This document shows positions 1 to 7,577 of a stretch of DNA of 64,000 nucleotides, piece by piece. The notes below the pieces were generated by a model, which saw only the letters and a program-made list of their open reading frames with translations, was not told the DNA's origin and searched no databases. Origin of the DNA: a virus; IMG/VR virus record IMGVR_UViG_3300018080_000009, positions 40,015 to 104,014 of that record, one strand, 5' to 3'. Within the stretch, counting starts at the first letter, position 1, and each line of letters opens with the position of its first letter. The position numbers and the translations under genes are program-made.

Positions 1-105
1 CCGAATCTGTTATTAGCTGCAAAGAGGAGAGCAGTTACCCAGAGAGATCCTGCCATAGCTTCCAAAGCAGGAGCTTTATTGACCAGAGTTACAGGAAAGA
101 AGTAA
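1..105 (+). CDS. C-terminal end of an unidentified protein (5' truncated)
   Basis: The first frame is open from the window edge to a TAA and gives 34 residues rich in Lys, Arg and Ala, ending VTGKK. The composition resembles the tail of a phage protein, but no domain is recognisable from so short a piece. About 170 non-coding bases follow before the next gene, so this probably ends a transcription unit. Confidence 0.5.
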   Translation, partial: PNLLLAAKRRAVTQRDPAIASKAGALLTRVTGKK

Positions 106-156
106 TTTTTCGATAATTCTTGTGTTAGACTATCTTGTAGTGGATACTAGGTGTGT

Positions 157-258
157 CCTGAAGATTTGAGTGGGCCAATGATTACCAGCCGATTTGGAAT
201 AATCTTGATGAGTCCTCATCGCCCCAAGAAGGATTGTTCTGTCACTTAAATCTTCGGG
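157..258 (+). ncRNA. Structured leader closed by a 16-bp stem
   Basis: Bases 157-172 pair with 243-258 over 16 positions, including two G-U pairs, and enclose about 70 bases. Inside is a small hairpin, GATGA-GTCC-TCATC. The element ends 12 bases before the ribosome binding site of the holin-like gene, so it is probably part of that gene's 5' leader. It could be a regulatory RNA, a processing site or a weak terminator (only four Ts follow after a gap). No riboswitch class is recognised. Confidence 0.5.
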
Positions 259-280
259 ATAGCTTTTAAAGGAGGAAATG

Positions 281-652
281 ATGGAAGAGACATGGACGTT
301 CGTACAAGAGAAGTTGTTGGTTCATTGGCCATTTTTGGCATTCGTCATTGTGAATTCAGTTCTTGCCCAGATTTTGAAGACACAAGTTCTGACTAAGGAC
401 CTCGCAGCCAAAAGCAAGACCGTCTTCTGGCTCCGTAGAGTCATGCCTTTACTTCTCATACTCCTGGGCCTAATAGTCGGGGTACTGTGGCCTGGAAGCC
501 CGTCTCCAGGGGTTACAGAGCCCATGCACAAGGCTTGGTACTTCATGGGAGCTGCTTGTGTGTCGATAGCTGGGTACAATGCTTTCCGAAATTGGATAAA
601 AAGGAAGTACGACATTGATCTTGGAAGTAATACTGAACCACCTAAGGGTTAG
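281..652 (+). CDS. Small membrane protein, holin-like candidate
   Basis: The 123-residue protein has three hydrophobic segments, at roughly residues 16-35, 50-70 and 84-102. A charged C-terminus follows (NWIKRKYDIDL). Size and topology fit a class I phage holin, but no family signature is visible, so the role is inferred. Of two tandem ATG codons the second is chosen because it lies 5 bases from GGAGG; the first is only 2 bases away. The gene stands alone between a structured leader and a strong promoter. The amidase endolysin lies about 4 kb downstream. Confidence 0.6.
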   Translation: MEETWTFVQEKLLVHWPFLAFVIVNSVLAQILKTQVLTKDLAAKSKTVFWLRRVMPLLLILLGLIVGVLWPGSPSPGVTEPMHKAWYFMGAACVSIAGYNAFRNWIKRKYDIDLGSNTEPPKG

Positions 653-659
653 TCACTGC

Positions 660-688
660 TTGACAAAACCTTAAGTATATATTAATTT
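660..688 (+). promoter_or_regulatory. Sigma-70-type promoter, TTGACAAAAC family
   Basis: TTGACA is followed after 17 bases by TAATTT. The extended -35 word TTGACAAAAC recurs before five other genes in this window with 16-17 base spacing. It would drive the repair and replication genes that follow. Confidence 0.7.
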
Positions 689-739
689 CTCCTCATGCCT
701 TATTTTCGGGGCAAATTTTCCATAGAAGTAGGTATGTAA

Positions 740-1219
740 ATGGTGACGAAAGCCCTAAGAGGTGCACCGGTACCACGTGACAAGGCTGAGAATATTGGCC
801 AAGATTTCATGATCAATTGCCCAACGTCTTGGTCTTTTGCTGGTTCCATTCGAAGGAAGAAAGAAGAAGTAGGGAATATTGATATTGTGGCAATCCGTGG
901 AGATTGGATACTTGAGTGGTTACTCATAAAGTTTGGCATGTCAGTAAAGGATACTCCAAAGACTTATGGAAAAGTAGAGGGTGTGTACATAGATGTCTAT
1001 TTGGCTGAAGATGAAGATTGGGGATCTCAGATCCTACGATGGACAGGACCAAGATCTTTCAATTCCAAATTACAGCTTAGAGCCAAGCATAGGGATCTTG
1101 TTTTAAATCAATATGGTCTGTTTAGCATCCGTGACAGGAAAATGATTGCCGGCCAGACTGAAGAAGGAATATTCCAAGCATTAGGGATGTCTTGGATCCG
1201 ACCAGAGGATAGGGAATAA
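740..1219 (+). CDS. DNA polymerase X-like nucleotidyltransferase
   Basis: This 159-residue protein carries the Pol beta superfamily signature: AGSIRRKKEEVGNIDIV (about residues 34-50), where GS plus the DID pair supply the nucleotide-binding Gly-Ser and two metal-binding aspartates. A third acidic strand follows (YIDVYLAED). The C-terminus IFQALGMSWIRPEDRE matches the end of PolX catalytic cores. It is only the palm/thumb half of a normal PolX, with no helix-hairpin-helix or PHP domain, as in many phage versions. A gap-filling repair role is likely; the next gene is a repair glycosylase with which it shares one base. Confidence 0.8.
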   Translation: MVTKALRGAPVPRDKAENIGQDFMINCPTSWSFAGSIRRKKEEVGNIDIVAIRGDWILEWLLIKFGMSVKDTPKTYGKVEGVYIDVYLAEDEDWGSQILRWTGPRSFNSKLQLRAKHRDLVLNQYGLFSIRDRKMIAGQTEEGIFQALGMSWIRPEDRE

Positions 1220-1653
1220 TGAGATTATGGCATCAGTCATTGATACCTTTTCTTCCTAGACAGCAGCTTTTAGGGCAGCATAGAGAATGCTGTGCTCTTA
1301 GGGGAAATGGGTGGGACAAGAAACATTCGACTGTAGATTATGCTTTTAAGTATTCTCCGTTTCGGTTGTTTGAGTTTCATCTTGTTGTCATGTATGAGAT
1401 GTTGAATCGTAATTATAATGTTGAAGCTGCTTGGTTCAGTCCATATTACCGCGGAAAGAATTGTTATCCGTGGTTACCCAGAGAATGTTGGGCTGCTGAT
1501 GGTGCTTGGATAGGGCCAGGTAAAACGGTTTATTTAGAACATGATGATGAGTACCTTAAAGAATGTTTAGAGAATCTTAAAGGTAAAGGGATAAATATTT
1601 GTGCTGCTGAATTAGAGGACAATAATGAGATCCAGATTCAGGATGTGGGATAA
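1219..1653 (+). CDS. Endonuclease V-like pyrimidine dimer DNA glycosylase family
   Basis: The N-terminus MRLWHQSLIPFLPRQQLLGQ and the following HRECCALRGNGW and KHSTVDYAF blocks match the TIGR02328 / Pyr_excise group, often annotated as T4 endonuclease V (DenV)-like. Such enzymes cut the glycosidic bond at UV-induced cyclobutane dimers. Full length for the family (144 residues). The start overlaps the PolX-like stop as TAATG, suggesting a translationally coupled repair pair. The exact activity is inferred from family. Confidence 0.8.
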   Translation: MRLWHQSLIPFLPRQQLLGQHRECCALRGNGWDKKHSTVDYAFKYSPFRLFEFHLVVMYEMLNRNYNVEAAWFSPYYRGKNCYPWLPRECWAADGAWIGPGKTVYLEHDDEYLKECLENLKGKGINICAAELEDNNEIQIQDVG

Positions 1654-1927
1654 GACCTTTGGTATCAAAGCTGCTGATAAGACTCCTTTGCAGAAGGAGC
1701 ATCGAGCACAGCTTAGAATTCCTTATTGGGATTGTGAAGAAAACTATGAATTCAATTTTTTACCGAAACCCAAGGAGAGGGAGAAGATTCGGTGTGAAAT
1801 AGAAGTTATTTATACCAGTAGAATTGAATATGTTTCAGAAACAAATTCCAGTACAGTACCAACATGTACAGAGGGATATCCGATTTATAGGTATGCCCAA
1901 GATGTGACTATTGGAGCAACAGTGTAG
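1625..1927 (+). CDS. Hypothetical protein
   Basis: The 100-residue product is unrecognised. It is rich in aromatic and charged residues and has no membrane segment. Its start lies inside the end of the glycosylase gene; GAGG at 6-base spacing favours this ATG over an in-frame one six codons later. Confidence 0.6.
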   Translation: MRSRFRMWDKTFGIKAADKTPLQKEHRAQLRIPYWDCEENYEFNFLPKPKEREKIRCEIEVIYTSRIEYVSETNSSTVPTCTEGYPIYRYAQDVTIGATV

Positions 1928-1935
1928 GAGTAGAT

Positions 1936-2256
1936 ATGAATTTATTTGAGTTGCAGGTTCGTATTCATGATATTGCCAAAGCTCATGGGTGGTGGGAAGA
2001 ACCCTGTGAAGATGGTACGCTTATATCTCTAATGCATGCTGAACTTTCTGAAGCTCTTGAGTGGCTGAGGAAAGACCCAGAAGCTAAGTCAGATCACATC
2101 CCAGAATTTTTAGGTGTAGAGGAGGAATTAGCTGACTGTATTATTCGTATTTTAGACTTCGCTGGAGCCAAGAGGCTAAAGGTTATTGGAGCTATGTTGG
2201 CTAAGATACAGTTCAATGATACACGTTCTTATAGGCATGGTGAGAAGAGATTTTAA
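1936..2256 (+). CDS. MazG-like nucleotide pyrophosphohydrolase
   Basis: All-alpha NTP-PPase fold. Acidic metal-binding helices are visible: HAELSEALEWL and, about 25 residues later, EEELADCIIRILD, the ExxE...ExxD pattern of MazG/dUTPase-like enzymes. The family hydrolyses (d)NTPs to monophosphates, and phages use it to alter nucleotide pools or blunt host alarmones. 106 residues is normal for single-domain phage MazG. It closes the repair operon before a new promoter. Confidence 0.82.
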   Translation: MNLFELQVRIHDIAKAHGWWEEPCEDGTLISLMHAELSEALEWLRKDPEAKSDHIPEFLGVEEELADCIIRILDFAGAKRLKVIGAMLAKIQFNDTRSYRHGEKRF

Positions 2257-2264
2257 CTGATTTC

Positions 2265-2293
2265 TTTACATCAAGGATTTAATACTCTATTAT
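2265..2293 (+). promoter_or_regulatory. Sigma-70-type promoter for the initiator gene
   Basis: TTTACA and TATTAT are separated by 17 bases. Transcription would start near 2300, giving a leader of about 165 bases. This promoter lacks the AAAC extension seen in the six other promoters. Confidence 0.55.
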
Positions 2294-2369
2294 CACCGAA
2301 TCATTTCATTCTAAGAGCAATAAGAATGATGTGGTTGCAAGGAAGAGGAAACATGTTATTATCTCCAGA

Positions 2370-2442
2370 CCCTATCGTATCTGTTAATAGTTTATCCATT
2401 CCTTTTCCGCTATTAATAGATGATGCTCCGGTAGGGTTTTTT
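2370..2442 (+). terminator. Attenuator-like hairpin with U6 tract in the initiator leader
   Basis: An outer 8-bp stem (2370-2377 with 2429-2436) and an inner 12-bp stem (2379-2390 with 2410-2421, one G-U) are followed directly by TTTTTT. The shape is that of an intrinsic terminator. It lies between the promoter at 2265 and the gene start at 2466, so it would act on the initiator's own transcript or end upstream transcription. A smaller hairpin (CATTCT/AGAATG near 2310-2333) precedes it. Confidence 0.65.
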
Positions 2443-2465
2443 ATTCTCAAAATTCGGAGGATATC

Positions 2466-3404
2466 GTGTCAGATCTAGAGATGATCTTGTCGAATCCACA
2501 GCTCAATGACCGAGAAGTCAGGATATTGATGATCATATATTTGAGGCAAGAAGATGGAGAGTTTGTCACCAGATCTCAGATTTCAGAGAAAACAGGGATC
2601 AGCATTTCAACTGTTCAGAGATGTATCAAGTCACTTCGTGAGAGAGATTTGATTCATGTAACTAGGTGTAGCTCACAGAATTGGTTCCACGATCTAGGCC
2701 CAGTACTGGAGAGAATACGTTCTGTGCCCATTCAACATGGTGACCGGGCAGAACCGATGGAAAAATCTTGTCTGACCATTCAACATGGTGACCATTCACA
2801 GCCTATTAGAGATATATCTATTATTAAGAACATTGAGAGTGGAGAAATAAACTATAGAGATAACGTATGTTTCTCCGAAGGAGAAACCCCCATGCGCGTG
2901 AAGAATAAGAATAAAAATCTAAGAAAAATCATTTCGGATGAAGAGACTTCTTTCCAGAAAAAGAAAGAAGAGAAGCAGAAAAAGAGGATTGTTGAAGGTG
3001 GGGGTAAAGAACGTACAGTAGCCAAGAGTAACCAGAAGATCAGCTTTGAATCCAAAGAACCTTCGGAATACAATGGCAACGATTTGTATTATCTTATCCA
3101 GAAATTATGGAGGAGAAACAGATGGAGGGGGAATCCTACGCCATTCACCAGGAAAGATAGAAAACAAGCCAAAGGATTAATAGAGGAGCAGAGCCCAGAA
3201 ATAGTTGTGGAGTATTTTCAGTATGTGTTCAATAATTGGAATGACATCAGCCGGAGGTACAGATTTAAGGGCATGCCCAGTTTAGGACTGCTATATGGAT
3301 TCAGACGACAGCTTCTTCCAGAGGCTTTGAATCAAACTGAAGTAGCAGTAGGTTGGGGAGCAGAATACACAGGTTCCCAGGAAGATCCTGACGCTTGGGA
3401 ATAG
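2466..3404 (+). CDS. Winged-helix replication initiator candidate
   Basis: Residues 1-75 form a helix-turn-helix domain (REVRILMIIYL...ISEKTGISISTVQRCIKSL). A long low-complexity Lys/Glu linker follows, then a C-terminal domain (about 205-290, YYLIQKLWRRNRW...PSLGLLYGF) like those of phage DnaD/O-type initiators. GTG start with GGAGG at good spacing. Two in-frame IQHGD repeats sit about residues 88-110. The gene lies two genes upstream of the DnaC-like loader, as initiators usually do. Function is inferred from fold and place. Confidence 0.6.
   Translation: MSDLEMILSNPQLNDREVRILMIIYLRQEDGEFVTRSQISEKTGISISTVQRCIKSLRERDLIHVTRCSSQNWFHDLGPVLERIRSVPIQHGDRAEPMEKSCLTIQHGDHSQPIRDISIIKNIESGEINYRDNVCFSEGETPMRVKNKNKNLRKIISDEETSFQKKKEEKQKKRIVEGGGKERTVAKSNQKISFESKEPSEYNGNDLYYLIQKLWRRNRWRGNPTPFTRKDRKQAKGLIEEQSPEIVVEYFQYVFNNWNDISRRYRFKGMPSLGLLYGFRRQLLPEALNQTEVAVGWGAEYTGSQEDPDAWE
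2728..2793 (+). repeat. Two 18-base direct repeats inside the initiator gene
   Basis: The same 18 bases (CCATTCAACATGGTGACC) occur at 2728-2745 and 2776-2793, 48 bases apart, and a partial third (ACCATTCA) starts at 2791. Each contains the short inverted repeat CCA/TGG. Lambda O and related initiators bind iterons inside their own gene; these could be such sites, though the repeat also encodes a peptide repeat. Confidence 0.5.
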
Positions 3405-3417
3405 AAAGGCAAGAGAA

Positions 3418-3855
3418 ATGGGATTGAGTAAAGCTACGCTAGAAAGATGCAAGCATCTGACTATTGTTACAAACGAGGATGGAAGCTTTCAGATCACCGT
3501 TACAGATCCGAGATTTGATCACAGGGTTATGGATACTTATCGTGCACGTACACCGGTAGACTGTGAGAGAGTAAAACGTGCATGGACAGTTAAGTTCAAT
3601 ATTCCGAAGGAACTTGTTTTTGACAAGACCAAGGAAGATCCCTCAGAATACGAGAACATGAAAGATACATCTCCAGGAATTAAGAGACCAAGCCAAGTTC
3701 CAGATGAGAATTCAGATGATACATTGAATATTAAGTTACCGAAATCTGGTGAAGGGGGGATGTCAACGCCCACAAATGTTGATTATGAGAAAGGTACGGT
3801 TGAAGAAGTAGTTGAGGTTGAAGATGAAGCCGATATTCGGAGTGAGACTGAATAA
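3418..3855 (+). CDS. Hypothetical acidic protein
   Basis: 145 residues. The N-terminal half looks folded (TIVTNEDGSFQITVTDPRFD). The C-terminal half is Pro/Ser/Glu-rich and ends in an acidic run (VEEVVEVEDEADI). No known domain. It lies between the initiator and the nuclease. Confidence 0.6.
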   Translation: MGLSKATLERCKHLTIVTNEDGSFQITVTDPRFDHRVMDTYRARTPVDCERVKRAWTVKFNIPKELVFDKTKEDPSEYENMKDTSPGIKRPSQVPDENSDDTLNIKLPKSGEGGMSTPTNVDYEKGTVEEVVEVEDEADIRSETE

Positions 3856-3930
3856 GTTTGGTCTAAGTTGGAAGGAATATTTGGTTCTAGGTGGAGTAGT
3901 CATAATACTAGTCCTTTTATGGAGGAAAGA

Positions 3931-4305
3931 ATGGCAGAAGTCCATTGGTCAATCAAAGAATTAGATGATCAACTTTATACCTATAAGGCCAATGTTGTTC
4001 GTGTTGTAGATGGAGATACTTTAGTACTCGACATAGATTTAGGCCGACATATTTGGGACCATGGTGTGAGGTTGAGAGTATTGAATATCAATACTCCAGA
4101 ACCTCGTGGTGATACTAAGGCTGAGGGTTTAGCTGCTAGTGAGCGTACAAGACAATTGGTGGAGTCTTCGAATAACAAGGTATATGTGAAGACTCGTAAG
4201 GACGACAGCTTTGGTAGAGGATTGGGAGAGGTCATTCTCAGCAATGGAATGAGTCTAGGTGAGGTTCTTTTAGAAGAGGGATTTGCAGTCCCGTATATGA
4301 AGTAA
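3931..4305 (+). CDS. Staphylococcal nuclease (SNase)-like endonuclease
   Basis: OB-fold nuclease with the SNase hallmarks VVRVVDGDTLVLDID, VRLRVLNINTPEPR and a late RGLGEVIL segment, giving the acidic Ca-binding residues and the catalytic Arg/Glu of the family. The position equivalent to Asp40 of staphylococcal nuclease is Asn, as in many homologues. The ATG preceded by GGAGGAAAGA is chosen; an upstream in-frame ATG has no ribosome site. About 124 residues, no signal peptide, so it acts inside the cell. Confidence 0.8.
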   Translation: MAEVHWSIKELDDQLYTYKANVVRVVDGDTLVLDIDLGRHIWDHGVRLRVLNINTPEPRGDTKAEGLAASERTRQLVESSNNKVYVKTRKDDSFGRGLGEVILSNGMSLGEVLLEEGFAVPYMK

Positions 4306-4307
4306 AC

Positions 4308-4895
4308 ATGCCAATAGAACTAAGTAAGAAGCATCTTTTGTACATGAATATCGGAGAGAACTTCTGGGGAGCTTCTCTTGAGAAGTTTAATCATGCCCAG
4401 AATGATGCAGTAAAAGTTTATTTGTCTGATATTGAGCAGAATATTTCCAAAGGTAAGGGATTGTTTATCTGGGGGAATAATAGCGTTGGGAAGAGTTTTG
4501 TTTCTGCAGCAGTGTGCAAACATGTTTGGAAAGAGTTTCGAGTAGCTTCATATTGTGTTTTGTCCACAGAATTGGCGGAAGCATGGCTTCCGAATTCATT
4601 CTTTCCAGCACACGAAGATTCAGATGAGCTGATGGTTGATAGAATAGAAGACATTAGGTTTTTGGTTATTGATGACATTGGCAAGGAACACAGGGCAGGA
4701 ACCGGATATTTTGAGACGAAGCTTGGAGCTTTGTTGAGATATAGAGCTCGGCATAAGAGGGTAACGTTTCTTACAGCCAATATGGGTCCAATAGATTTTG
4801 GCAAGATTTATGGAGCTTCAGCAGCGCAATTGGCAATGGAATGTATGAGGCCACGTGAATTAAAAGGACCTAACATGAGAAAAGGCAGAATCTAG
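4308..4895 (+). CDS. DnaC/IstB-like helicase loader ATPase
   Basis: AAA+ ATPase of 195 residues with Walker A GNNSVGKS (about 57-64) and Walker B FLVIDDIGKE (about 118-127), then a sensor-like TANMG and an arginine-rich end. This pattern is typical of DnaC-type loaders that place the replicative helicase on DNA. The partner DnaB-like helicase is encoded about 2.7 kb downstream. Two bases separate it from the nuclease gene. Confidence 0.8.
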   Translation: MPIELSKKHLLYMNIGENFWGASLEKFNHAQNDAVKVYLSDIEQNISKGKGLFIWGNNSVGKSFVSAAVCKHVWKEFRVASYCVLSTELAEAWLPNSFFPAHEDSDELMVDRIEDIRFLVIDDIGKEHRAGTGYFETKLGALLRYRARHKRVTFLTANMGPIDFGKIYGASAAQLAMECMRPRELKGPNMRKGRI

Positions 4896-4906
4896 AAGGA
4901 GATGAC

Positions 4907-5782
4907 ATGGAAGAATTTGCTACATTGAAATTGACACGACCCTATATGCACGGATCAGCAGTAAAACGACTTCAAGAATTCGGGGATCAACTTGGATTTG
5001 ATTATGGAGATAATGACGGAATTTTCGGTTCAGATACCAAGGATTCTGTTGTTGCCATGCAGGAGAATTTTGGTCTAGAGGCAGATGGGGTATGTGGACC
5101 GAAAACGTGGAAGGCAATACTGAATGCTTTAGACAGCAATTACACTGGTTTTGATGAGAATGATTCAAATGCTCTGATAGTAGATATTCGTGGTATGCAT
5201 CCGCATCCGAAGTTGTACAAGTGTTCCAGGGAATGGAGTGATATTGAGGGGGTTGTCATTCATCAGACTGGATGCAAAATGCCTCTGAACCCAGAGAAAT
5301 GGGGCCGACTCAATGCTCATATAGGAGTAACCAGGGAAGGGCGTGTTGTTTTAGTAAATGATTTTAAGGATTGGATTTGGCATGCTCAAGGTTTAAGTAA
5401 GAGGAGTATTGGTATTGAGATAGCAGGAAATTTCCCAGGTATTGAGGGAAATATGAAAACACTGTGGAAGGGCGGTGGAGGTCCCCATGCTTTGACAGCA
5501 GGTCAGATGGAAGGTCTTGAAACAGTCCTTCATTTGATTAAGGCTGAGTTCATGCTGGCAAGGGTTCCCTGGAAATATGTCAATGTTCATAGGCAGAGTG
5601 CACCGTCTAGGGTAGCTGATCCAGGCAGTGAGATTTACAAGAAGATTGTCATTCCTTGGATGGAATTTTTAGGTGCTACAGACGGAGGTCCTGATTTCTT
5701 TACAGGCAAAAAGAAGAAAGGAAATCCGGTTCCGAAGGAATGGAACCCTAATTACAAATATGGATACTTTCAGAGATTATAG
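4907..5782 (+). CDS. Endolysin: peptidoglycan-binding domain plus N-acetylmuramoyl-L-alanine amidase
   Basis: Residues about 8-75 form a PG_binding_1 domain (GSAVKRLQEFGDQLG, DGIFGSDTKDSV, ADGVCGPKTW). An Amidase_2 domain follows, with zinc-ligand candidates in VVIHQTG and VNVHRQSAP...DPG and the conserved IGIEIAGNF core. It would cut the bond between muramic acid and L-alanine at lysis. No signal peptide, so export needs a holin; the membrane protein at 281 is a candidate. It is unusual in sitting between replication genes. Confidence 0.88.
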   Translation: MEEFATLKLTRPYMHGSAVKRLQEFGDQLGFDYGDNDGIFGSDTKDSVVAMQENFGLEADGVCGPKTWKAILNALDSNYTGFDENDSNALIVDIRGMHPHPKLYKCSREWSDIEGVVIHQTGCKMPLNPEKWGRLNAHIGVTREGRVVLVNDFKDWIWHAQGLSKRSIGIEIAGNFPGIEGNMKTLWKGGGGPHALTAGQMEGLETVLHLIKAEFMLARVPWKYVNVHRQSAPSRVADPGSEIYKKIVIPWMEFLGATDGGPDFFTGKKKKGNPVPKEWNPNYKYGYFQRL

Positions 5783-5789
5783 GTGAAAC

Positions 5790-6356
5790 ATGTCCAATTT
5801 ATTACAGCTAAATAGTGAACATTTTGATAACGAGATTCAGATGGATCTTGTTGAGATAGGTTGTGCCCATAAGATTGGTGCATTTTCTATGGAGAGGATG
5901 AGGTATGAGAAGACCAAGTCTGCTATAGGAGATGAGATTATTTATCGATTAGTTACTCAGATGGTTGCAGAAGCTTTGACTCCTAAGACTGAGACAAATA
6001 CCTTGGTTGAGTTTGATAAGACTGTAGAGGTAGACCTCCATATGGAAACTGTTGTACCCTTGTCTTGGTGGCAGCATTTTAAGAGGGATTGTTTTCCCCA
6101 ATGGATGCTGAAAATTTGGCCAGTGAAATGGGAAGTGAAGAATTCTGTTGAAAGGAAGAAGTTCATATTCAAAGGCAGAAAGAAAGTAGATGTGAAAGTG
6201 TTAGCAACGTATCCCAAGTTCAATCAAGTAGTTCCGGATTTAGGTCATTCTGTAATAAAGGCACATGTTTTAGGCTGTAGTGATGTTCCGATGAATGGAA
6301 CGTGTGATGTCGAGGTCACAGAAATAAAAGAAGGAGAGACAAATGGCAAAGAGTGA
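5790..6356 (+). CDS. Hypothetical protein
   Basis: 188 residues without a recognised domain. A Trp-rich stretch (PLSWWQHFKRDCFPQW, about 92-107) may be amphipathic and membrane-associating. The 3' end overlaps the next gene. Confidence 0.6.
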   Translation: MSNLLQLNSEHFDNEIQMDLVEIGCAHKIGAFSMERMRYEKTKSAIGDEIIYRLVTQMVAEALTPKTETNTLVEFDKTVEVDLHMETVVPLSWWQHFKRDCFPQWMLKIWPVKWEVKNSVERKKFIFKGRKKVDVKVLATYPKFNQVVPDLGHSVIKAHVLGCSDVPMNGTCDVEVTEIKEGETNGKE

Positions 6357-6657
6357 GAAGAAAGCACCAGTAACGGTTAATAGAAATGTATCCCTGACTT
6401 ACGTCGAGGGTAAGGGATACGACATCGACATGGGGAGCATGAGTACTATGGACTTTATTAAGTTCATAGGTACCGCTTCTGCCTCGATAGTTAAGATCAA
6501 GGATCTAGCCGAAGCCGAGAGAGAGTTAGTGCTTTCTTTCCAGAAGGCCAGGGCAAATGCTCTAGAGGAAAAAGAGAAGGATTCTGCTTCCCGCTCTGCA
6601 AAACCGAAGGCAAAGGTTACAGAGAATTCTGGCAAGGATACTCCGAAGAATGACTAG
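6343..6657 (+). CDS. Hypothetical protein with charged disordered tail
   Basis: 104 residues: a compact N-terminal part (VSLTYVEGKGYDIDMGSM) then an alanine/lysine/glutamate helix and a Lys/Ser-rich tail. GGAGAGAC precedes the ATG. It overlaps both neighbours. No function assigned. Confidence 0.6.
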   Translation: MAKSEKKAPVTVNRNVSLTYVEGKGYDIDMGSMSTMDFIKFIGTASASIVKIKDLAEAERELVLSFQKARANALEEKEKDSASRSAKPKAKVTENSGKDTPKND

Positions 6658-7231
6658 ACCTAAACGCTACCTATTGACCTACTTGTGGACGATTCCTTGT
6701 GATGTCATCGTGTGGCTTATGCTTCTGATCATGTGGGGTTTATGGGGAACGAGGTTGCACTGGCTTGAAGGTGTTTGGTTTGAATTTAAAAGCAATTCAT
6801 GGCCTACCAGAACATGGTACAGAAAACGTGACAAGAATAGCCACTTTCAGACCAATCCGGTAGAGGATCAGCCCCTATTAGGTCGATGGAAAACTTGGGG
6901 AGGTACGACACTAGGCCACGGAGGATTTTTAGGCCCTGGCAGAGCTGGAGGTGAAGGCATAGATACCAAGATAGAGGGTCATGAACATACTCATACAGAA
7001 CAGTATGAGGTGGCTATGCTTGTGAACTTTCTTACCCAGCTCATATTGGTTTCTGCACTTCTGATTACAAAGCAAGATCCGGTTTGGATAGTACATCTTG
7101 TTTTGTGGATCTCTGGTGGGATATTTTCCTATGTGTGCAGCATGTTCCAAGCAGTGCTTCGTGGAGAGGATGCGTATCGGGGTAATATCAATGAGGAGTC
7201 GGCATATGCTCAATGGAGAGATAACCAATGA
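6650..7231 (+). CDS. Membrane protein with HExxH motif (putative metalloprotease-like)
   Basis: 193 residues with hydrophobic segments near 10-32, 120-140 and 145-168. Between them lies GHEHTHTEQYE (about 110-120), which fits the HExxH zinc-protease consensus. The motif is directly followed by a membrane segment, as in small phage membrane proteins of unknown role. One motif alone does not prove protease activity. Confidence 0.6.
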   Translation: MTRPKRYLLTYLWTIPCDVIVWLMLLIMWGLWGTRLHWLEGVWFEFKSNSWPTRTWYRKRDKNSHFQTNPVEDQPLLGRWKTWGGTTLGHGGFLGPGRAGGEGIDTKIEGHEHTHTEQYEVAMLVNFLTQLILVSALLITKQDPVWIVHLVLWISGGIFSYVCSMFQAVLRGEDAYRGNINEESAYAQWRDNQ

Positions 7232-7577
7232 GCCAGCCCCGATATTCTTAGTTGATTACAGACTTCTGCTTGAGACGAAGACTCGGTTCTTTTTTTCGAG
7301 AAAGCTCACTTTGCATCCAGAAACTCCTGCTTGGAGCAGAAGAAATTGGGAACACAATATTGTAATTTTTTCTGTAGGGTCTAAGGACAAAGATGTTGTC
7401 GAAAGATTATTGAGTCCATACTTCAGAGAATTCATGCATTTTAGGTCGAGCACAGAATTTTTTGTTTGGGTTCAGCTATCTAAGTATATCCGTAGAGTCA
7501 TCACTGATGATCCAGCTTTATTGGGCTTGGATAATGTTTACAAGAGTTTTGGTGGTTGGAGGGAGAGAATAATCTAA
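7206..7577 (+). CDS. Hypothetical protein
   Basis: 123 residues from an ATG with GAGGAG 8 bases upstream; the same frame extends further upstream but without ribosome sites. Arg/Phe-rich, no known domain. The stop overlaps the helicase start as TAATG, suggesting coupled translation with the replisome. Confidence 0.55.
   Translation: MLNGEITNEPAPIFLVDYRLLLETKTRFFFSRKLTLHPETPAWSRRNWEHNIVIFSVGSKDKDVVERLLSPYFREFMHFRSSTEFFVWVQLSKYIRRVITDDPALLGLDNVYKSFGGWRERII

Noticed and set aside
205-230. TTGATGAGTCC resembling a hammerhead ribozyme core
   Set aside because: The required GAAA and cleavage-site elements are absent, and the bases form a simple hairpin with TCATC.
322-615. Minus-strand open frame opposite the holin-like gene, and similar minus-strand frames across the window
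   Set aside because: They mirror strong + strand genes, lack ribosome sites and known domains, and follow from the codon bias of the coding strand. I found no convincing minus-strand gene.
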